NCBI RefSeq assembly: GCF_002205895.1 | Contig: NZ_NJDE01000032.1 | Location: 1 to 56,683 of the forward strand | Direction: 5' to 3' | DNA: 56,683 bases | Source of the DNA: Saccharibacillus sp. O23 | GTDB lineage: Bacteria; Bacillota; Bacilli; Paenibacillales; Paenibacillaceae | In this document: one piece after another, positions 19,043 to 28,876 of the stretch | How positions within the stretch are numbered: position 1 is the first letter of the stretch | How the letters are laid out: each line of letters begins with the position of its first letter | Position numbers and translations under genes: made by a program | The notes under the pieces: model-generated | What the model was told of the DNA's origin: nothing | The model's input: the letters and a program-made list of their open reading frames with translations, nothing else | Database searches by the model: none

Positions 19043-20149
19043 TTAATGTCCTCCTTCGAATAATTCGTTCAGGCGCTCCGCGATCACCTGCATATCGTCG
19101 CCGAGCAGCGGCCGCGGATCGATATCGAAATAGCCCTGCCGCGCGCCGTAATCCCGGGTATAGATCGCGATCTCGCCGCTTTGCAGCGCTTCGACCGCCC
19201 GCACCGCGTCGATGCCGGCACGCTGCGGGTCGATCTTGATCCGAGCGCGGTAGATCGCCCGGCCCGCTTCGTCCTGCACGATGCTCGCCGATACGCCGTT
19301 CAGTTCGTTCAACGGCAGCAGCGTCTCCAGCGCCCGGCGTTCCTGCTCGCTGTTGTCGGGCTTGTCGAGGTATTCGTCGAGCGCTTGCAGCAGGCCGAAC
19401 GTCGTTTCTTTGCCGACTTTCATGCTGCGGCCGATGCCGTGAAGCTGCGTTTTGACCCATTCGACGTATTCGCGTTTGCCGGCCACGATGCCGGAAGTCG
19501 GACCTTCGATGGCTTTGGAGCCGCTAAAAATGACCAAGTCGGAGCACGCCGCGTAACGCCGCAGATCTTCTTCGGCCGCCGCGTCGATGATCAGAGGGAG
19601 GCCGATCCGCTGCGCCAGCGCCCACGTTTCTTCGACGGAGGCCATATTTTTCTGCACGGCATGATGCGATTTGACGTAGAGGATCGCCGCCGTGCGCTCG
19701 GTGACGCATTCTTCCAACTGCGCGGTCGTGCCTTCGTTGGCGTAGCCCGCTTCGACGACGCGACCGCCGCCCAAATAGATCATCGTTTCGACCGGCGCGC
19801 CGTACTGCACGTTATGGCCTTTGAGCATGACGATCTCGCTGCGTTCGATCGGCTTCTGATGCAGGCGGAGGCTGCGTCCGCGGTCGCCGCGCGTGACCAG
19901 CCCGGCCACGGACAGCGCGATGCCGCTCGACGCGGAATTGACGACGACGGCCGCTTCGAATCCGTACTGACTTGCGATCCGGTCGCCCGCTTTGTTCACG
20001 AGATCGGATATCTCGACATAACTCTGGCCGCCGATCCGCATCGCGTCCATCACGGTATCGGTCGGCGCGGATACGCCGAGAATGCTCATCCGGCCGCTGG
20101 CGTTGATCACGCGTTTAAGCCCGTACTCGGCATGCAAGGTATTGTCCAT
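19043..20149 (-). CDS. DgaE-like PLP-dependent ammonia-lyase
   Basis: 368-aa pyridoxal-phosphate enzyme of the SelA-like DgaE family, which in the known pathway removes ammonia from D-glucosaminate 6-phosphate. The PLP lysine is predicted in LVIFSGSKAIEGPTSG; SASSGIALSVAGL and ADPR-free SelA-type N-terminal residues (INASGRMSILG) fit the fold. It overlaps the 3' end of the amidohydrolase gene by 35 nt. The preceding amidohydrolase suggests the natural substrate may first need removal of an acyl or ring group. Function assignment to exact substrate is inference. Confidence 0.88.
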   Translation of the reverse strand: MDNTLHAEYGLKRVINASGRMSILGVSAPTDTVMDAMRIGGQSYVEISDLVNKAGDRIASQYGFEAAVVVNSASSGIALSVAGLVTRGDRGRSLRLHQKPIERSEIVMLKGHNVQYGAPVETMIYLGGGRVVEAGYANEGTTAQLEECVTERTAAILYVKSHHAVQKNMASVEETWALAQRIGLPLIIDAAAEEDLRRYAACSDLVIFSGSKAIEGPTSGIVAGKREYVEWVKTQLHGIGRSMKVGKETTFGLLQALDEYLDKPDNSEQERRALETLLPLNELNGVSASIVQDEAGRAIYRARIKIDPQRAGIDAVRAVEALQSGEIAIYTRDYGARQGYFDIDPRPLLGDDMQVIAERLNELFEGGH

Positions 20150-21233
20150 TTACGACCACTCCTTCGGCTTGTAAAGTTTGTTTCGCGGTGCGGGAGATTC
20201 CTTCGGAATCGGTGAGCGCGGAAGATTTGTTTTCCAACGAAAAGACGGTCAGATTCGCCGGGTCGCCGATCTGAATGCGGCCCAGCTCGGGACGTTTCAG
20301 CCAAGCGGCCGGACGCGCGGTCACCGCGCCGATCACTTCGGGCAGCGAGTAGCCGAGCGACAGGAATTTCGTCAGAACGTTCGCCATGCCGTAGACGGGT
20401 CCGTCCAAGCGGTTGCCGCGGTAGATATCGGTGCTGATCGTGTCGAAAAAAACGCCGGACTGCCGCGCCTGCTCCGCCGTCTCGAACGAGAAGCTGGCCG
20501 TGCCGTGCCCGACGTCGAGCTGCACGCCGCGCGCGATCGCGTCGGTCAGCACCGGCAGAGGGCGGCCGTCGCCGTCGAACAGATTATTCGCTTTGCCGTT
20601 GAGATAATGCGTGACGACGTCGCCGGAACGCAGCAGCGGCAGCACTTCGTCGATCGAAGGAGGGGCCGAGCCGATATGCGTCATGATCGGCAGTCCCAAC
20701 TCCTCCGCCAGAGATACCGCGAGGCGCAGCGGCTCCGTGCCGTTATCGCCGACCACGCTGCCGCTGATTCTCGCTTTGAGTCCGATCACGAAATCCGGGT
20801 GCCGCCGCGCGGCGGCCAGCGCCACTTCGCGGTCGATCCATTCCAGCCGCGACAGCTCGTCCGTACGCCGAAGTCCGATCCGCGATACGTTCAAGAACGC
20901 GAGCAGCCGGGTATGCGCTCCGTCGCGGCTGGCGGCCAGATCGTCGATCCGGTCCGCGCCGCAGCTGCCCGCGTCGACGACCGCGGTGCAGCCGCAGCCG
21001 ACGCCGATCTCGTCGAGCGAATCGCCGTACGGCTCCCATTCGGGAAACGCGTGCACATGCAGATCGATCCAGCCGCTCGACACGTAGAGCCGGCCTTCGC
21101 CTTCCAGCGTACGGCCGCCGCTCGGCGCGGTGCCCGCGGCATGGATCCCGGCGATAAGGCCCTGCTTGATCGTCAGGTCGACGGCAGTTCCGTCCGGCAG
21201 CCGGAACTGCCGAAGTACCAGATCTTGCTTCAT
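20115..21233 (-). CDS. amidohydrolase, EF_0837-type metallohydrolase
   Basis: 372-aa metal-dependent hydrolase of the dihydroorotase/deacetylase superfamily. Metal ligands are visible in IDLHVHAFPEW (HxH), in the MTHIGSAPP His, the LDVGHGTASF His and the Asp of TISTDIYRGN; GLKARISGS may hold the bridging Lys. The ORF extends to 21302, but the start at 21233 has AGCAGGTG upstream and begins with the normal MKQDLVLRQ. First gene of the operon. Members of this family are commonly found beside DgaE- and DgaF-like genes, and a deacylation step on an amino sugar acid is a reasonable guess. Confidence 0.87.
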   Translation of the reverse strand: MKQDLVLRQFRLPDGTAVDLTIKQGLIAGIHAAGTAPSGGRTLEGEGRLYVSSGWIDLHVHAFPEWEPYGDSLDEIGVGCGCTAVVDAGSCGADRIDDLAASRDGAHTRLLAFLNVSRIGLRRTDELSRLEWIDREVALAAARRHPDFVIGLKARISGSVVGDNGTEPLRLAVSLAEELGLPIMTHIGSAPPSIDEVLPLLRSGDVVTHYLNGKANNLFDGDGRPLPVLTDAIARGVQLDVGHGTASFSFETAEQARQSGVFFDTISTDIYRGNRLDGPVYGMANVLTKFLSLGYSLPEVIGAVTARPAAWLKRPELGRIQIGDPANLTVFSLENKSSALTDSEGISRTAKQTLQAEGVVVNGQYLACRVRA

Positions 21234-21322
21234 AACGCACCTGCTTTCTTCTATATAAATATAAAGGGGAGAGCGGGTCTTGCGCGGTTTACGGTAAATC
21301 ACTCTTTCAAGATAACACCGCT

Positions 21323-21355
21323 TTCGCAGAAAAACAATATAACGTTATAATGTTT
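21323..21355. promoter_or_regulatory. palindromic operator/promoter, copy 2
   Basis: 21334-21355 repeats exactly the 22-bp palindrome of 1544-1565. It lies about 100 bp before the amidohydrolase start on the minus strand and is the natural operator of the dga-like operon. On the + strand it also contains TATAAT (21346-21351) 17 nt after TTCGCA (21323-21328), so a rightward promoter toward guaB is possible. A -10-like TATATT exists on the minus strand. Confidence 0.6.
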
Positions 21356-21510
21356 AAGGATAAAGAAATAGAGAAAGGCTTGATCCGTGCAAACTTACGT
21401 CGAAGGTCAGAATCATGTTACGCTGGGAACACCCGTGTGCGCGACAGAAGGACAAATTTTCTTCGAAACGAAACGAACGGAAATAGCGGGGCCGCTCACT
21501 TTTTTTCACC

Positions 21511-21539
21511 TTGACAGCCCATACCCCCTTTGCTAAGAT
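21511..21539 (+). promoter_or_regulatory. guaB promoter
   Basis: TTGACA (21511-21516) and TAAGAT (21534-21539) at the ideal 17-nt spacing. The leader of about 85 nt shows no purine riboswitch. The 397-bp gap before guaB otherwise holds copy 2 of the palindrome and nothing else recognised. Confidence 0.85.
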
Positions 21540-21612
21540 TGCAATAATATATTTTCAGAAAAGCCCTTTCAGCTTTCCATATAAGGAAAAAACGGCGGTT
21601 AGGACAAGATAA

Positions 21613-23088
<1,476 letters not shown>

Positions 23089-23162
23089 GCTTTGAGAAGC
23101 GTCTGAACGTCCCGCTTGAATGTTTCGATTCACATCATTTTTATATCGCTTCATCCGATACG

Positions 23163-23200
23163 AGGGACCGGCCAACAGCCCGGTTCCTTTTTCTTTTTTC
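23163..23200 (+). terminator. guaB terminator
   Basis: GGGACCGG / CCGGTTCC stem with an 8-nt loop, followed by a T-rich tract (TTTTTCTTTTTT). It lies 75 bp after the guaB stop. Confidence 0.85.
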
Positions 23201-23229
23201 TATGTAAAAAAGCAAGAAAGCCCGATCTT

Positions 23230-23395
23230 TTAGAAGGCTAATGGGTGAAGGGGAAATTTCAGTGTAGGAGCGATAGCGACCGCCTTTGTAATTGGGAGGC
23301 TTCCTTGTTGATTCCAATCAGAGCTTCCCAATTACAACACGCGGCCGAAACGAAGTTTCCCCGGAGCCCTCCAGCCTTTTAAACGCACAGGACTT
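23230..23395. repeat. long hairpin element 2
   Basis: Imperfect arms of about 60-75 nt. The inner part TGTAATTGGGA(G)GCTTCC pairs with GCTTCCCAATTACA (23287-23302 with 23322-23337). The outer part has GGGGAAATTTC against GAAGTTTCCCC and TTTTAGAAGGCT against AGCCTTTTAAA. The loop holds ATTCCAATCAG, and the left arm has GGAGCG and CGCCTTTG, exactly as in element 1 at 16318-16432. It occupies the gap between the guaB terminator and dacA. Confidence 0.7.
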
Positions 23396-23484
23396 TCCCG
23401 CGCCCCGGGAAGACACGCCGCCCAACCCTGTGTTAGACTAATAAGGTATGCCAAGACACTCAGCACGAGGGGAGTACTTATCCA

Positions 23485-24912
23485 TTGAAACGCACAACCT
23501 TTACTTATAAGACCAAAGTCGAGAAGAACCGTTTTGCTCAGCCCAAATTCCTGAAAAGAAGCGCCGCTTCGGTTCTGCTTATCCATATGCTCTGCCTATC
23601 CGTCGTCCCGGCCAATCTGGCCAGCGCCGCAGCGGACACGACCCAAACGCAAAAAGCCGACACGACGGCGGCCAAACCGGCGGCAACCGCGCAAAAAGCG
23701 ATCCCGAGCGTCGAAAGTCTGGGGCTTGCCGTCAAATCGGCGGTACTGCTCGAACCGACGACCGGCGAAGTCATTCTATCCGTGGACGCGGGTACCGCGC
23801 TTCCGCCGGCCAGCATGACCAAGATGATGACCGAATACATCGTCGCCGAACAAGTCAAACAAGGCAAGATGAAATGGGAAGATACCGTAACCGTGAGCAA
23901 AAACGCCGCAGCGCAGGTCGGCTCGCGCGTCTTCTTGGCCGAAGGCGACCAGCATACCGTCAAAGAACTGTATATCGCGATGGCGATCGGTTCCGCGAAC
24001 GACGCGACGGTCGCGCTGGCGGAGACCGTTGCGCCGACCGAGCAGGAATTCGTGAAGCTGATGAACAGCGAAGCCAAGCGCATGGGCATGAAAACGGCGC
24101 ATTTTGCCAACTCGACAGGTCTGGATATTGCCGATATGCCGGACGGCACACGTCCGTCCGACGGCAAAGAGACCGTGATGTCGGCGCTCGACGCGGCGAC
24201 TTTGGCGAAATATATCGTGACGGATCACCCGGATTTCAGCGATTTCACGAAGCTTCCGTCGTACCAGTTCCGCCCGGGTTCGAACGGCAAGATCGACAAT
24301 CTGGACTGGATGCTGGAATCCAACGCGAGCGTTCCGAACTTGAAAGCTTACGCGTACAAAGGCCTCGACGGATTGAAGACCGGACACACCAATGCGGCGG
24401 GCAATAACTTCACGGGTACGGCCGTTCGCGACGGAATGCGTCTGATCAGCGTCGTCATGGGCACGGACGTCAAGAATCAAGGTTCGCGTTTCGTGGAGAC
24501 CCGCAAAGTGCTCGATTACGGCTTCAACAACTTCGAGATCAAGCAAATGGTCGCGGCGAATCAAGCGCTCGAAGGCGAAGAGCCGATCGCGGTAACCAAA
24601 GGCAAAGAAGAAACCGTATCGTACGAAACGTCCAAAGCGATCAGCTTCGTCGTGCCCAAAGGCGCGGACGCCAGCGGTCTGAAGGTTCAAACGAGCCTCG
24701 AGTCCGGTCTGGAAGCGCCGGTCGCCAAAGGCGACAAAGTCGGTACGGCAACCTATACGTATCAAGCGGCCGGAATGGCGCAGCCGCAGACCAAGACCGT
24801 CGATCTCGTCGCTTCGGCGGACGTCGAGAAAGCCGGATGGTTCAAGCAGCTGATGAGAGCGATCGGCGGCTTCTTCTCCGACCTGTTCGAAGGCATCAAA
24901 AACCTGTTCTAA
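23485..24912 (+). CDS. dacA: D-alanyl-D-alanine carboxypeptidase (PBP5 type)
   Basis: 475-aa low-molecular-weight penicillin-binding protein that trims the terminal D-Ala of peptidoglycan peptides. A signal peptide spans about residues 1-49. The active-site motifs are SMTK (Ser110, Lys113), SAN (about 172-174) and KTG in GLKTGHTNAAG. The C-terminal beta domain is followed by an amphipathic helix (WFKQLMRAIGGFFSDLF) that would anchor it to the membrane. Starts with TTG at 23485 behind GAGGGGAG. Between it and serS, B. subtilis has pdxST, absent here. No terminator follows, so read-through into serS is possible. Confidence 0.97.
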   Translation: MKRTTFTYKTKVEKNRFAQPKFLKRSAASVLLIHMLCLSVVPANLASAAADTTQTQKADTTAAKPAATAQKAIPSVESLGLAVKSAVLLEPTTGEVILSVDAGTALPPASMTKMMTEYIVAEQVKQGKMKWEDTVTVSKNAAAQVGSRVFLAEGDQHTVKELYIAMAIGSANDATVALAETVAPTEQEFVKLMNSEAKRMGMKTAHFANSTGLDIADMPDGTRPSDGKETVMSALDAATLAKYIVTDHPDFSDFTKLPSYQFRPGSNGKIDNLDWMLESNASVPNLKAYAYKGLDGLKTGHTNAAGNNFTGTAVRDGMRLISVVMGTDVKNQGSRFVETRKVLDYGFNNFEIKQMVAANQALEGEEPIAVTKGKEETVSYETSKAISFVVPKGADASGLKVQTSLESGLEAPVAKGDKVGTATYTYQAAGMAQPQTKTVDLVASADVEKAGWFKQLMRAIGGFFSDLFEGIKNLF

Positions 24913-25043
24913 TGGGCACATACCGATTGTATCTGGTTAGTCCCTGCTGTAAAATTAAATGAATGGCGACTACCGGCTGTACGAATACGATACTGGCATG
25001 GTGCGCAAAACCAGGTCCGGACAAGCGAAAGGATGAAGATCCC

Positions 25044-26327
25044 GTGTTGGATGTAAAAATATTGAGAAACGATTATGACCGCGTGAAGCAGGCTTTGGCG
25101 AACCGCGGCAAATCCGAAGATCTGATCGCGAATTTCCCTCGTCTCGACGGCGAACGCCGCGAGAAGCTGCAGGAAGTGGAGACGCTGAAGAACCGTCGGA
25201 ACACCGTTTCGGCGGAAGTGGCCCAGTTGAAAAAGAACCGCGAGAACGCGGACGACCTGATCGCGGAGATGCGTCAGGTATCCGACCGGATCAAGCAGCT
25301 GGACGAAGAGGTTCGCGGATTGGAAACCGAGATCGACGCGATCACGATGGCGATTCCGAACATTCCGAACGAAGCGGTGCCGATCGGCGCGTCCGAAGAC
25401 GATAACGTGGAGATTCGCCGCGTAGGCGAACCGCGCGAGTTCGATTTTACGCCGAAAGCCCATTGGGAAACGGCGCAGAACCTCGGCATTCTCGATTTCG
25501 AAGCGGCTGCCAAAGTAACGGGTTCGCGCTTTACCTTCTATAAAGGGCTCGGAGCCCGTCTGGAACGCGCGCTGATCAACTTTATGATGGATCTGCACAG
25601 CGAAGAACACGGCTACGAAGAGATGCTGCCTCCGTACATCGTCAATCAGGACAGCCTGTACGGAACCGGCCAACTGCCGAAGTTCGAAGAAGATCTGTTC
25701 AAGCTCAAAGACACCGAATATTATCTGATCCCGACGGCCGAGGTTCCGGTGACCAACTACCACCGCGACGAGATTCTCGAAGCCGAAGATCTGCCGAAAA
25801 AATATATCGCCTACAGCGCCTGCTTCCGTTCCGAAGCCGGTTCGGCGGGACGCGATACGCGCGGCCTGATCCGTCAGCACCAATTCAACAAAGTCGAAAT
25901 GATCAAGATCGTGCATCCGGATCATTCCTACGACGAATTGGAACAAATGACGGCGAACGCCGAGCGCGTGCTGCAATTGCTCGGCCTGCCTTACCGCGTC
26001 ATCGTGCTCTGCACGGCGGATATGGGCTTCACGGCCGCGAAAACGTACGACCTCGAAGTCTGGCTGCCGGAGAGCGGCATGTACCGCGAGATCTCGTCGT
26101 GCTCGAACGTCGAAGATTTCCAAGCGCGCCGCGCCAGCATCCGTTTCCGCCGCGAACCGAAAGGCAAGCCGGAATTCGTGCACACGCTGAACGGCTCGGG
26201 ACTGGCCGTAGGCCGTACGGTCGCCGCCATTCTGGAGAACTATCAGCAGGAAGACGGCAGCGTCCTGATTCCGGAAGTGCTTCAGCCGTACATGCGCGGC
26301 GTCAAAGTCATCGCTCCGCAAGCGTAA
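25044..26327 (+). CDS. serS: seryl-tRNA synthetase
   Basis: 427-aa class II synthetase that charges tRNA-Ser. An N-terminal helical arm (about 1-100; long coiled coil with [20 protein letters not shown]) grips the tRNA long variable arm. Motif 2 is in [18 protein letters not shown] and motif 3 in [16 protein letters not shown]. The ORF is open to 24963, but GTG at 25044, behind AAAGGATG, gives the normal VLDVKILR start. No T-box leader is seen. A tRNA-Ser gene follows 134 bp downstream. Confidence 0.97.
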   Translation: MLDVKILRNDYDRVKQALANRGKSEDLIANFPRLDGERREKLQEVETLKNRRNTVSAEVAQLKKNRENADDLIAEMRQVSDRIKQLDEEVRGLETEIDAITMAIPNIPNEAVPIGASEDDNVEIRRVGEPREFDFTPKAHWETAQNLGILDFEAAAKVTGSRFTFYKGLGARLERALINFMMDLHSEEHGYEEMLPPYIVNQDSLYGTGQLPKFEEDLFKLKDTEYYLIPTAEVPVTNYHRDEILEAEDLPKKYIAYSACFRSEAGSAGRDTRGLIRQHQFNKVEMIKIVHPDHSYDELEQMTANAERVLQLLGLPYRVIVLCTADMGFTAAKTYDLEVWLPESGMYREISSCSNVEDFQARRASIRFRREPKGKPEFVHTLNGSGLAVGRTVAAILENYQQEDGSVLIPEVLQPYMRGVKVIAPQA

Positions 26328-26377
26328 ATCGCAAAGCGAATAGGCAAGACAGCCGGCTGTACAGTCGATTTCTTGCC

Positions 26378-26406
26378 TTGCGCGTGCCCTGCGGATAAGG
26401 TAGAAT
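26378..26406 (+). promoter_or_regulatory. tRNA-Ser promoter
   Basis: TTGCGC (26378-26383) and TAGAAT (26401-26406) with 17-nt spacing. The short leader folds (GATAGGTG...CGCCTATC) just ahead of the tRNA. Confidence 0.7.
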
Positions 26407-26461
26407 GATAGGTGTTGCGCCGCTTTTTGGAGTGGCTCGACGCCTATCATTTCTTTTGCAT

Positions 26462-26550
26462 GGAGAGGTACCGAAGCGGTCATAACGGGGCGGTCTTGAA
26501 AACCGTTAGGGTGCAAGCCCACATGGGTTCGAATCCCATCCTCTCCGCCA
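26462..26550 (+). tRNA. tRNA-Ser (anticodon TGA)
   Basis: 89 nt including an encoded CCA. The acceptor stem GGAGAGG pairs with CCTCTCC; the anticodon loop CTTGAAA reads TGA; a long variable arm and the T loop GGTTCGAATCC are present. The 3' part from 26487 onward is contributed by an integrated element: the same 68 bp recur at 29048-29115. The gene stays intact because the element carries the matching 3' sequence. Confidence 0.97.
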
Positions 26551-26554
26551 GTTT
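26487..26554 (+). repeat. attL, 68-bp direct repeat in tRNA-Ser
   Basis: Identical to 29048-29115; identity stops sharply on both sides (C versus A before, A versus G after). It spans the tRNA anticodon arm to just past CCA, the typical attachment site of tyrosine-recombinase elements. Confidence 0.93.
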
Positions 26555-26596
26555 AATAATATCCTTGTTATATAAGGCTTTATAGCAAGGTTGGCT

Positions 26597-26640
26597 GAAA
26601 CGCACTTTACCGTTGGATAGCGGTGTGGTGCGTTTTTTTG
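26597..26640 (+). terminator. element-borne tRNA terminator
   Basis: CGCACTTTACCG pairs with CGGTGTGGTGCG and is followed by seven T. The first 27 nt of this unit are identical to the native terminator beyond attR (29158-29184), but the 3' arm differs with compensating changes. The element thus supplied a working terminator for the tRNA it split. Confidence 0.8.
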
Positions 26641-26683
26641 TGTTCGTGACCGTTGGATAAACATCTGACGGAGGTAGAGAAAT

Positions 26684-27042
26684 ATGAGTACAAACATGGG
26701 TGACAAACCGCGTAAACGCGGGCAGCGGAAGAATAATTTGGACATTCCCCAGCAGTTCTTAGACCGCCTGAGTCCATCGGTTTTGGAAACGTCTCGGTTG
26801 GAGCAGCAGAACGCACCTTGGAGGACTATCGCAAGCACATGCGTTGGTTCCGGCAATTCTTGTCTTCGGAGTATAGCGGTCTGGATAACTTTGTACCGAA
26901 CCGCGATGTGATTTGAGCTTGGATTTCGCATATGCTGACTGTACGGAAACTGATGCCGTCTACGATTAACATCAGACTGAGAACAGTGAAGGCGATCTTC
27001 GAGAGCAGTATAAGAAATTTCATAGATAGAGAATATAAGTGA
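26684..27042 (+). pseudogene. tyrosine recombinase (integrase) fragment
   Basis: The first frame starts at ATG 26684 behind GGAGG and runs MSTNMGDKPRKRG to about SPSVLE. A frameshift near 26785-26800 then moves to the next frame, which continues GAAERTLEDYRKHMRWF. An in-frame TGA interrupts it at about 26915 (after NRDVI), and the homology-like text ends at a TGA at 27040-27042. This matches only the N-terminal SAM-like core-binding domain of phage-type integrases. The catalytic domain with the Arg-His-Arg-Tyr residues is absent. Confidence 0.8.
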
Positions 27043-27070
27043 TTTTGAAATATGAGGCAGAAAAAGAATA

Positions 27071-27097
27071 AAGCCGCCCCTAAGGGCGGCTATTTTA
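27071..27097 (+). terminator. terminator after the integrase fragment
   Basis: GCCGCCC / GGGCGGC stem with a 4-nt loop, then TATTTT. It insulates the downstream cargo gene from tRNA and integrase transcription. Confidence 0.8.
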
Positions 27098-27167
27098 ATA
27101 ACATCTATACTATAGAAGTGTGATATAATAAAAGAAGAACATTCGTTCCGCGTGTGAGACGTTCTAA

Positions 27168-27185
27168 AATCGCTTCTAAGCGATT
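27168..27185. promoter_or_regulatory. 18-bp palindrome in the island
   Basis: AATCGCTT CT AAGCGATT, a perfect dyad just before an AT-rich TATAAT-like segment. Possibly an operator or small hairpin; no partner protein is encoded in the island. Confidence 0.35.
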
Positions 27186-27277
27186 CTTGTAGATTTTAAG
27201 AGTATATAATTTGATTGTTCACAGAAACGAATAGAGGGCCATTTCTGAGCGTCTGAAGCCATTTTAAAAACATGTGA

Positions 27278-27307
27278 TTGACAAACAGAAATAGACCATG
27301 ATATATT
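27278..27307 (+). promoter_or_regulatory. promoter of the island cargo gene
   Basis: TTGACA (27278-27283) and TATATT (27302-27307), 18 nt apart. The transcript would have an unusually long leader of about 270 nt. The leader contains TTATGGTG/CACCATAA (27358-27379) and a larger hairpin at 27511-27551 ahead of the ribosome site GAAGGAG (27567-27573). Confidence 0.65.
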
Positions 27308-27357
27308 AATATCAGGGTCGAGGAAAGTGTTTACAATTGGACAAACTTAATCTTGTG

Positions 27358-27379
27358 TTATGGTGCGCCAACACCATAA
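27358..27379 (+). other. hairpin in the cargo-gene leader
   Basis: Perfect 8-bp stem TTATGGTG / CACCATAA with a 6-nt loop CGCCAA. No T run follows. Could be an RNA structure or an operator dyad. Confidence 0.45.
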
Positions 27380-27510
27380 AGTAGTAATTTCTTTAAGCTA
27401 CGCTACAAATAGTATCAGAAATTTTCGTCTTTATCAAGAGTTTCAACGATTTTAGGCGTAATTTATTTGATATTGTTACATAAGAACTTAAGTATTGCTC
27501 CCTTCAAATA

Positions 27511-27551
27511 GAGGAGGAAATTATTTATTCGGAAGTGTGAATAAATTCCTC
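27511..27551 (+). other. AT-rich hairpin before the cargo ribosome site
   Basis: GAGGAGGAAATTATTTATTC pairs imperfectly with GAATAAATTCCTC. It sequesters a GAGGAGG sequence 73 nt upstream of the start codon; the ribosome site actually used (27567-27573) is free. It may be the trace of a leader ORF or a translational control element. Confidence 0.45.
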
Positions 27552-27583
27552 TGACCCAAACAATATGAAGGAGCTAAATTATA

Positions 27584-28876
27584 ATGAGAAGAGCGGAATT
27601 AGTAGAGAGTTTGATGTATTTTCAGCAATATCTTGGAAAAGAGAAGATCAAGAAGCAGCTTAATGCTACTGGCTGTATGGGTGAAAAAAAGTTTGAGAAC
27701 TTTGAGGAGACTTATCAAGAAGTTAAGGCTAGCTTGCTTGAGTCTAAACAAAGTGATTCCAAACTGGTAACTTGTGAAACCTTGGCTTTTGGTGTTGAGA
27801 AAGGTCTCATAACAGAAACTGAACTTGATGAGGTTTTATTTAGAGTTTTGGAAGATAGCTTGATGAATGCGTATCTTTTCAAAATTGATAGTCACAGTAT
27901 CGCATTGAATGATACTGATGCTGTGTTGGCTGTTCTACAATCTTGGGGCGTTTCTCAGGATAAGAAAATCTTGAGCAATATTTCTAAGGATGCTAAAGGA
28001 TTGGATTTTGTTGCGTGTTCTTATAGAGTTTATGAAACTGACGGTAGTATTGAATCCCTTAGAATCTTGCTTTTAGATAGAGAATTGGTTACTCTAGGTG
28101 GAAAAAATAGAGATCAAGTTCTGGTGACTTATCCAACTTTAATTGAATTTGATTTTCTTAATGGCTTAGGTCACATTCGTGTAAAAGATGTCGATAATCT
28201 TGAAACTGATAAAGAAGAAGTTGGACAAATGAGTAAGAGAATTAAAAGAACTCTCGACCACATACACTCATTTACACCCAATGTAAACTTGAAAGAAATT
28301 AGAGGGTTCAATAAAACTCTATATTTGCTGGAAGAAGATATATTGGGCAAAAAGAGAGCAGCGGCTGAAGAAAGATTGAAGGATTTTAACGAGTCAATAG
28401 ATAGATTCGTTTTAGAAATTGAGAGTAACCTTGGTGTAGGATCAGAGGGTATGTTTGATACCAGGGAGTATATTTCTTACGCTGTATTATCGAAAATTGC
28501 GTCAACGATGCAACAAAATGAGCAAGGTGAAATAGTTGGAATCAAGTTTAGAAACCTTAGAGAAACAGATACAAAAGAATATGCATCAGTTCATATTTCT
28601 GATAGAGGATTCAAATGTATTTCTACAGATGATGTATATTGGTTTAATTTGCCTATCTTGAAGACTCATGAAAAAGTAGAAGAATTAAAGCTTACCCGAG
28701 AATTTTCAAGTGGCGGCTATCGCGTAGTTAGGTTAGAAATGGCTTTAGACACTGCTAATGTACGAATGCTTCAAAGGAACGATCACCCAGATAAAGACTA
28801 TCACCGCCAGCCTACAGATGAAGACTACTTGGAAATGATCCAGTATTTGAATAGCTTCATGAGACCCAAAGAATAA
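27584..28876 (+). CDS. unrecognised 430-aa island protein
   Basis: Intact 430-aa reading frame with a good ribosome site (GAAGGAG, 10 nt before ATG), AT-rich codon use unlike the neighbours, and its own promoter. I do not recognise a family. The N-terminal third (1-115) looks helical and charged. The middle (about 115-215) looks like an alpha/beta or beta-rich domain (VACSYRVYETDGS, LRILLLDRELVTLGG, LIEFDFLNGLGHIRVKDV). Residues 218-285 are helical and basic/acidic. The C-terminal part (about 290-430) again has beta strands and ends DEDYLEMIQYLNSFMR. No membrane segment, signal peptide or obvious nuclease motif. As sole cargo of a tRNA island, phage defence is a reasonable but unproven guess. 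Confidence 0.85.
   Translation: MRRAELVESLMYFQQYLGKEKIKKQLNATGCMGEKKFENFEETYQEVKASLLESKQSDSKLVTCETLAFGVEKGLITETELDEVLFRVLEDSLMNAYLFKIDSHSIALNDTDAVLAVLQSWGVSQDKKILSNISKDAKGLDFVACSYRVYETDGSIESLRILLLDRELVTLGGKNRDQVLVTYPTLIEFDFLNGLGHIRVKDVDNLETDKEEVGQMSKRIKRTLDHIHSFTPNVNLKEIRGFNKTLYLLEEDILGKKRAAAEERLKDFNESIDRFVLEIESNLGVGSEGMFDTREYISYAVLSKIASTMQQNEQGEIVGIKFRNLRETDTKEYASVHISDRGFKCISTDDVYWFNLPILKTHEKVEELKLTREFSSGGYRVVRLEMALDTANVRMLQRNDHPDKDYHRQPTDEDYLEMIQYLNSFMRPKE

Noticed and set aside
24913..25043. T-box leader before serS
   Set aside because: The T-box signature (GGTGGNACCGCG) and terminator are absent; the gap is short and unstructured.
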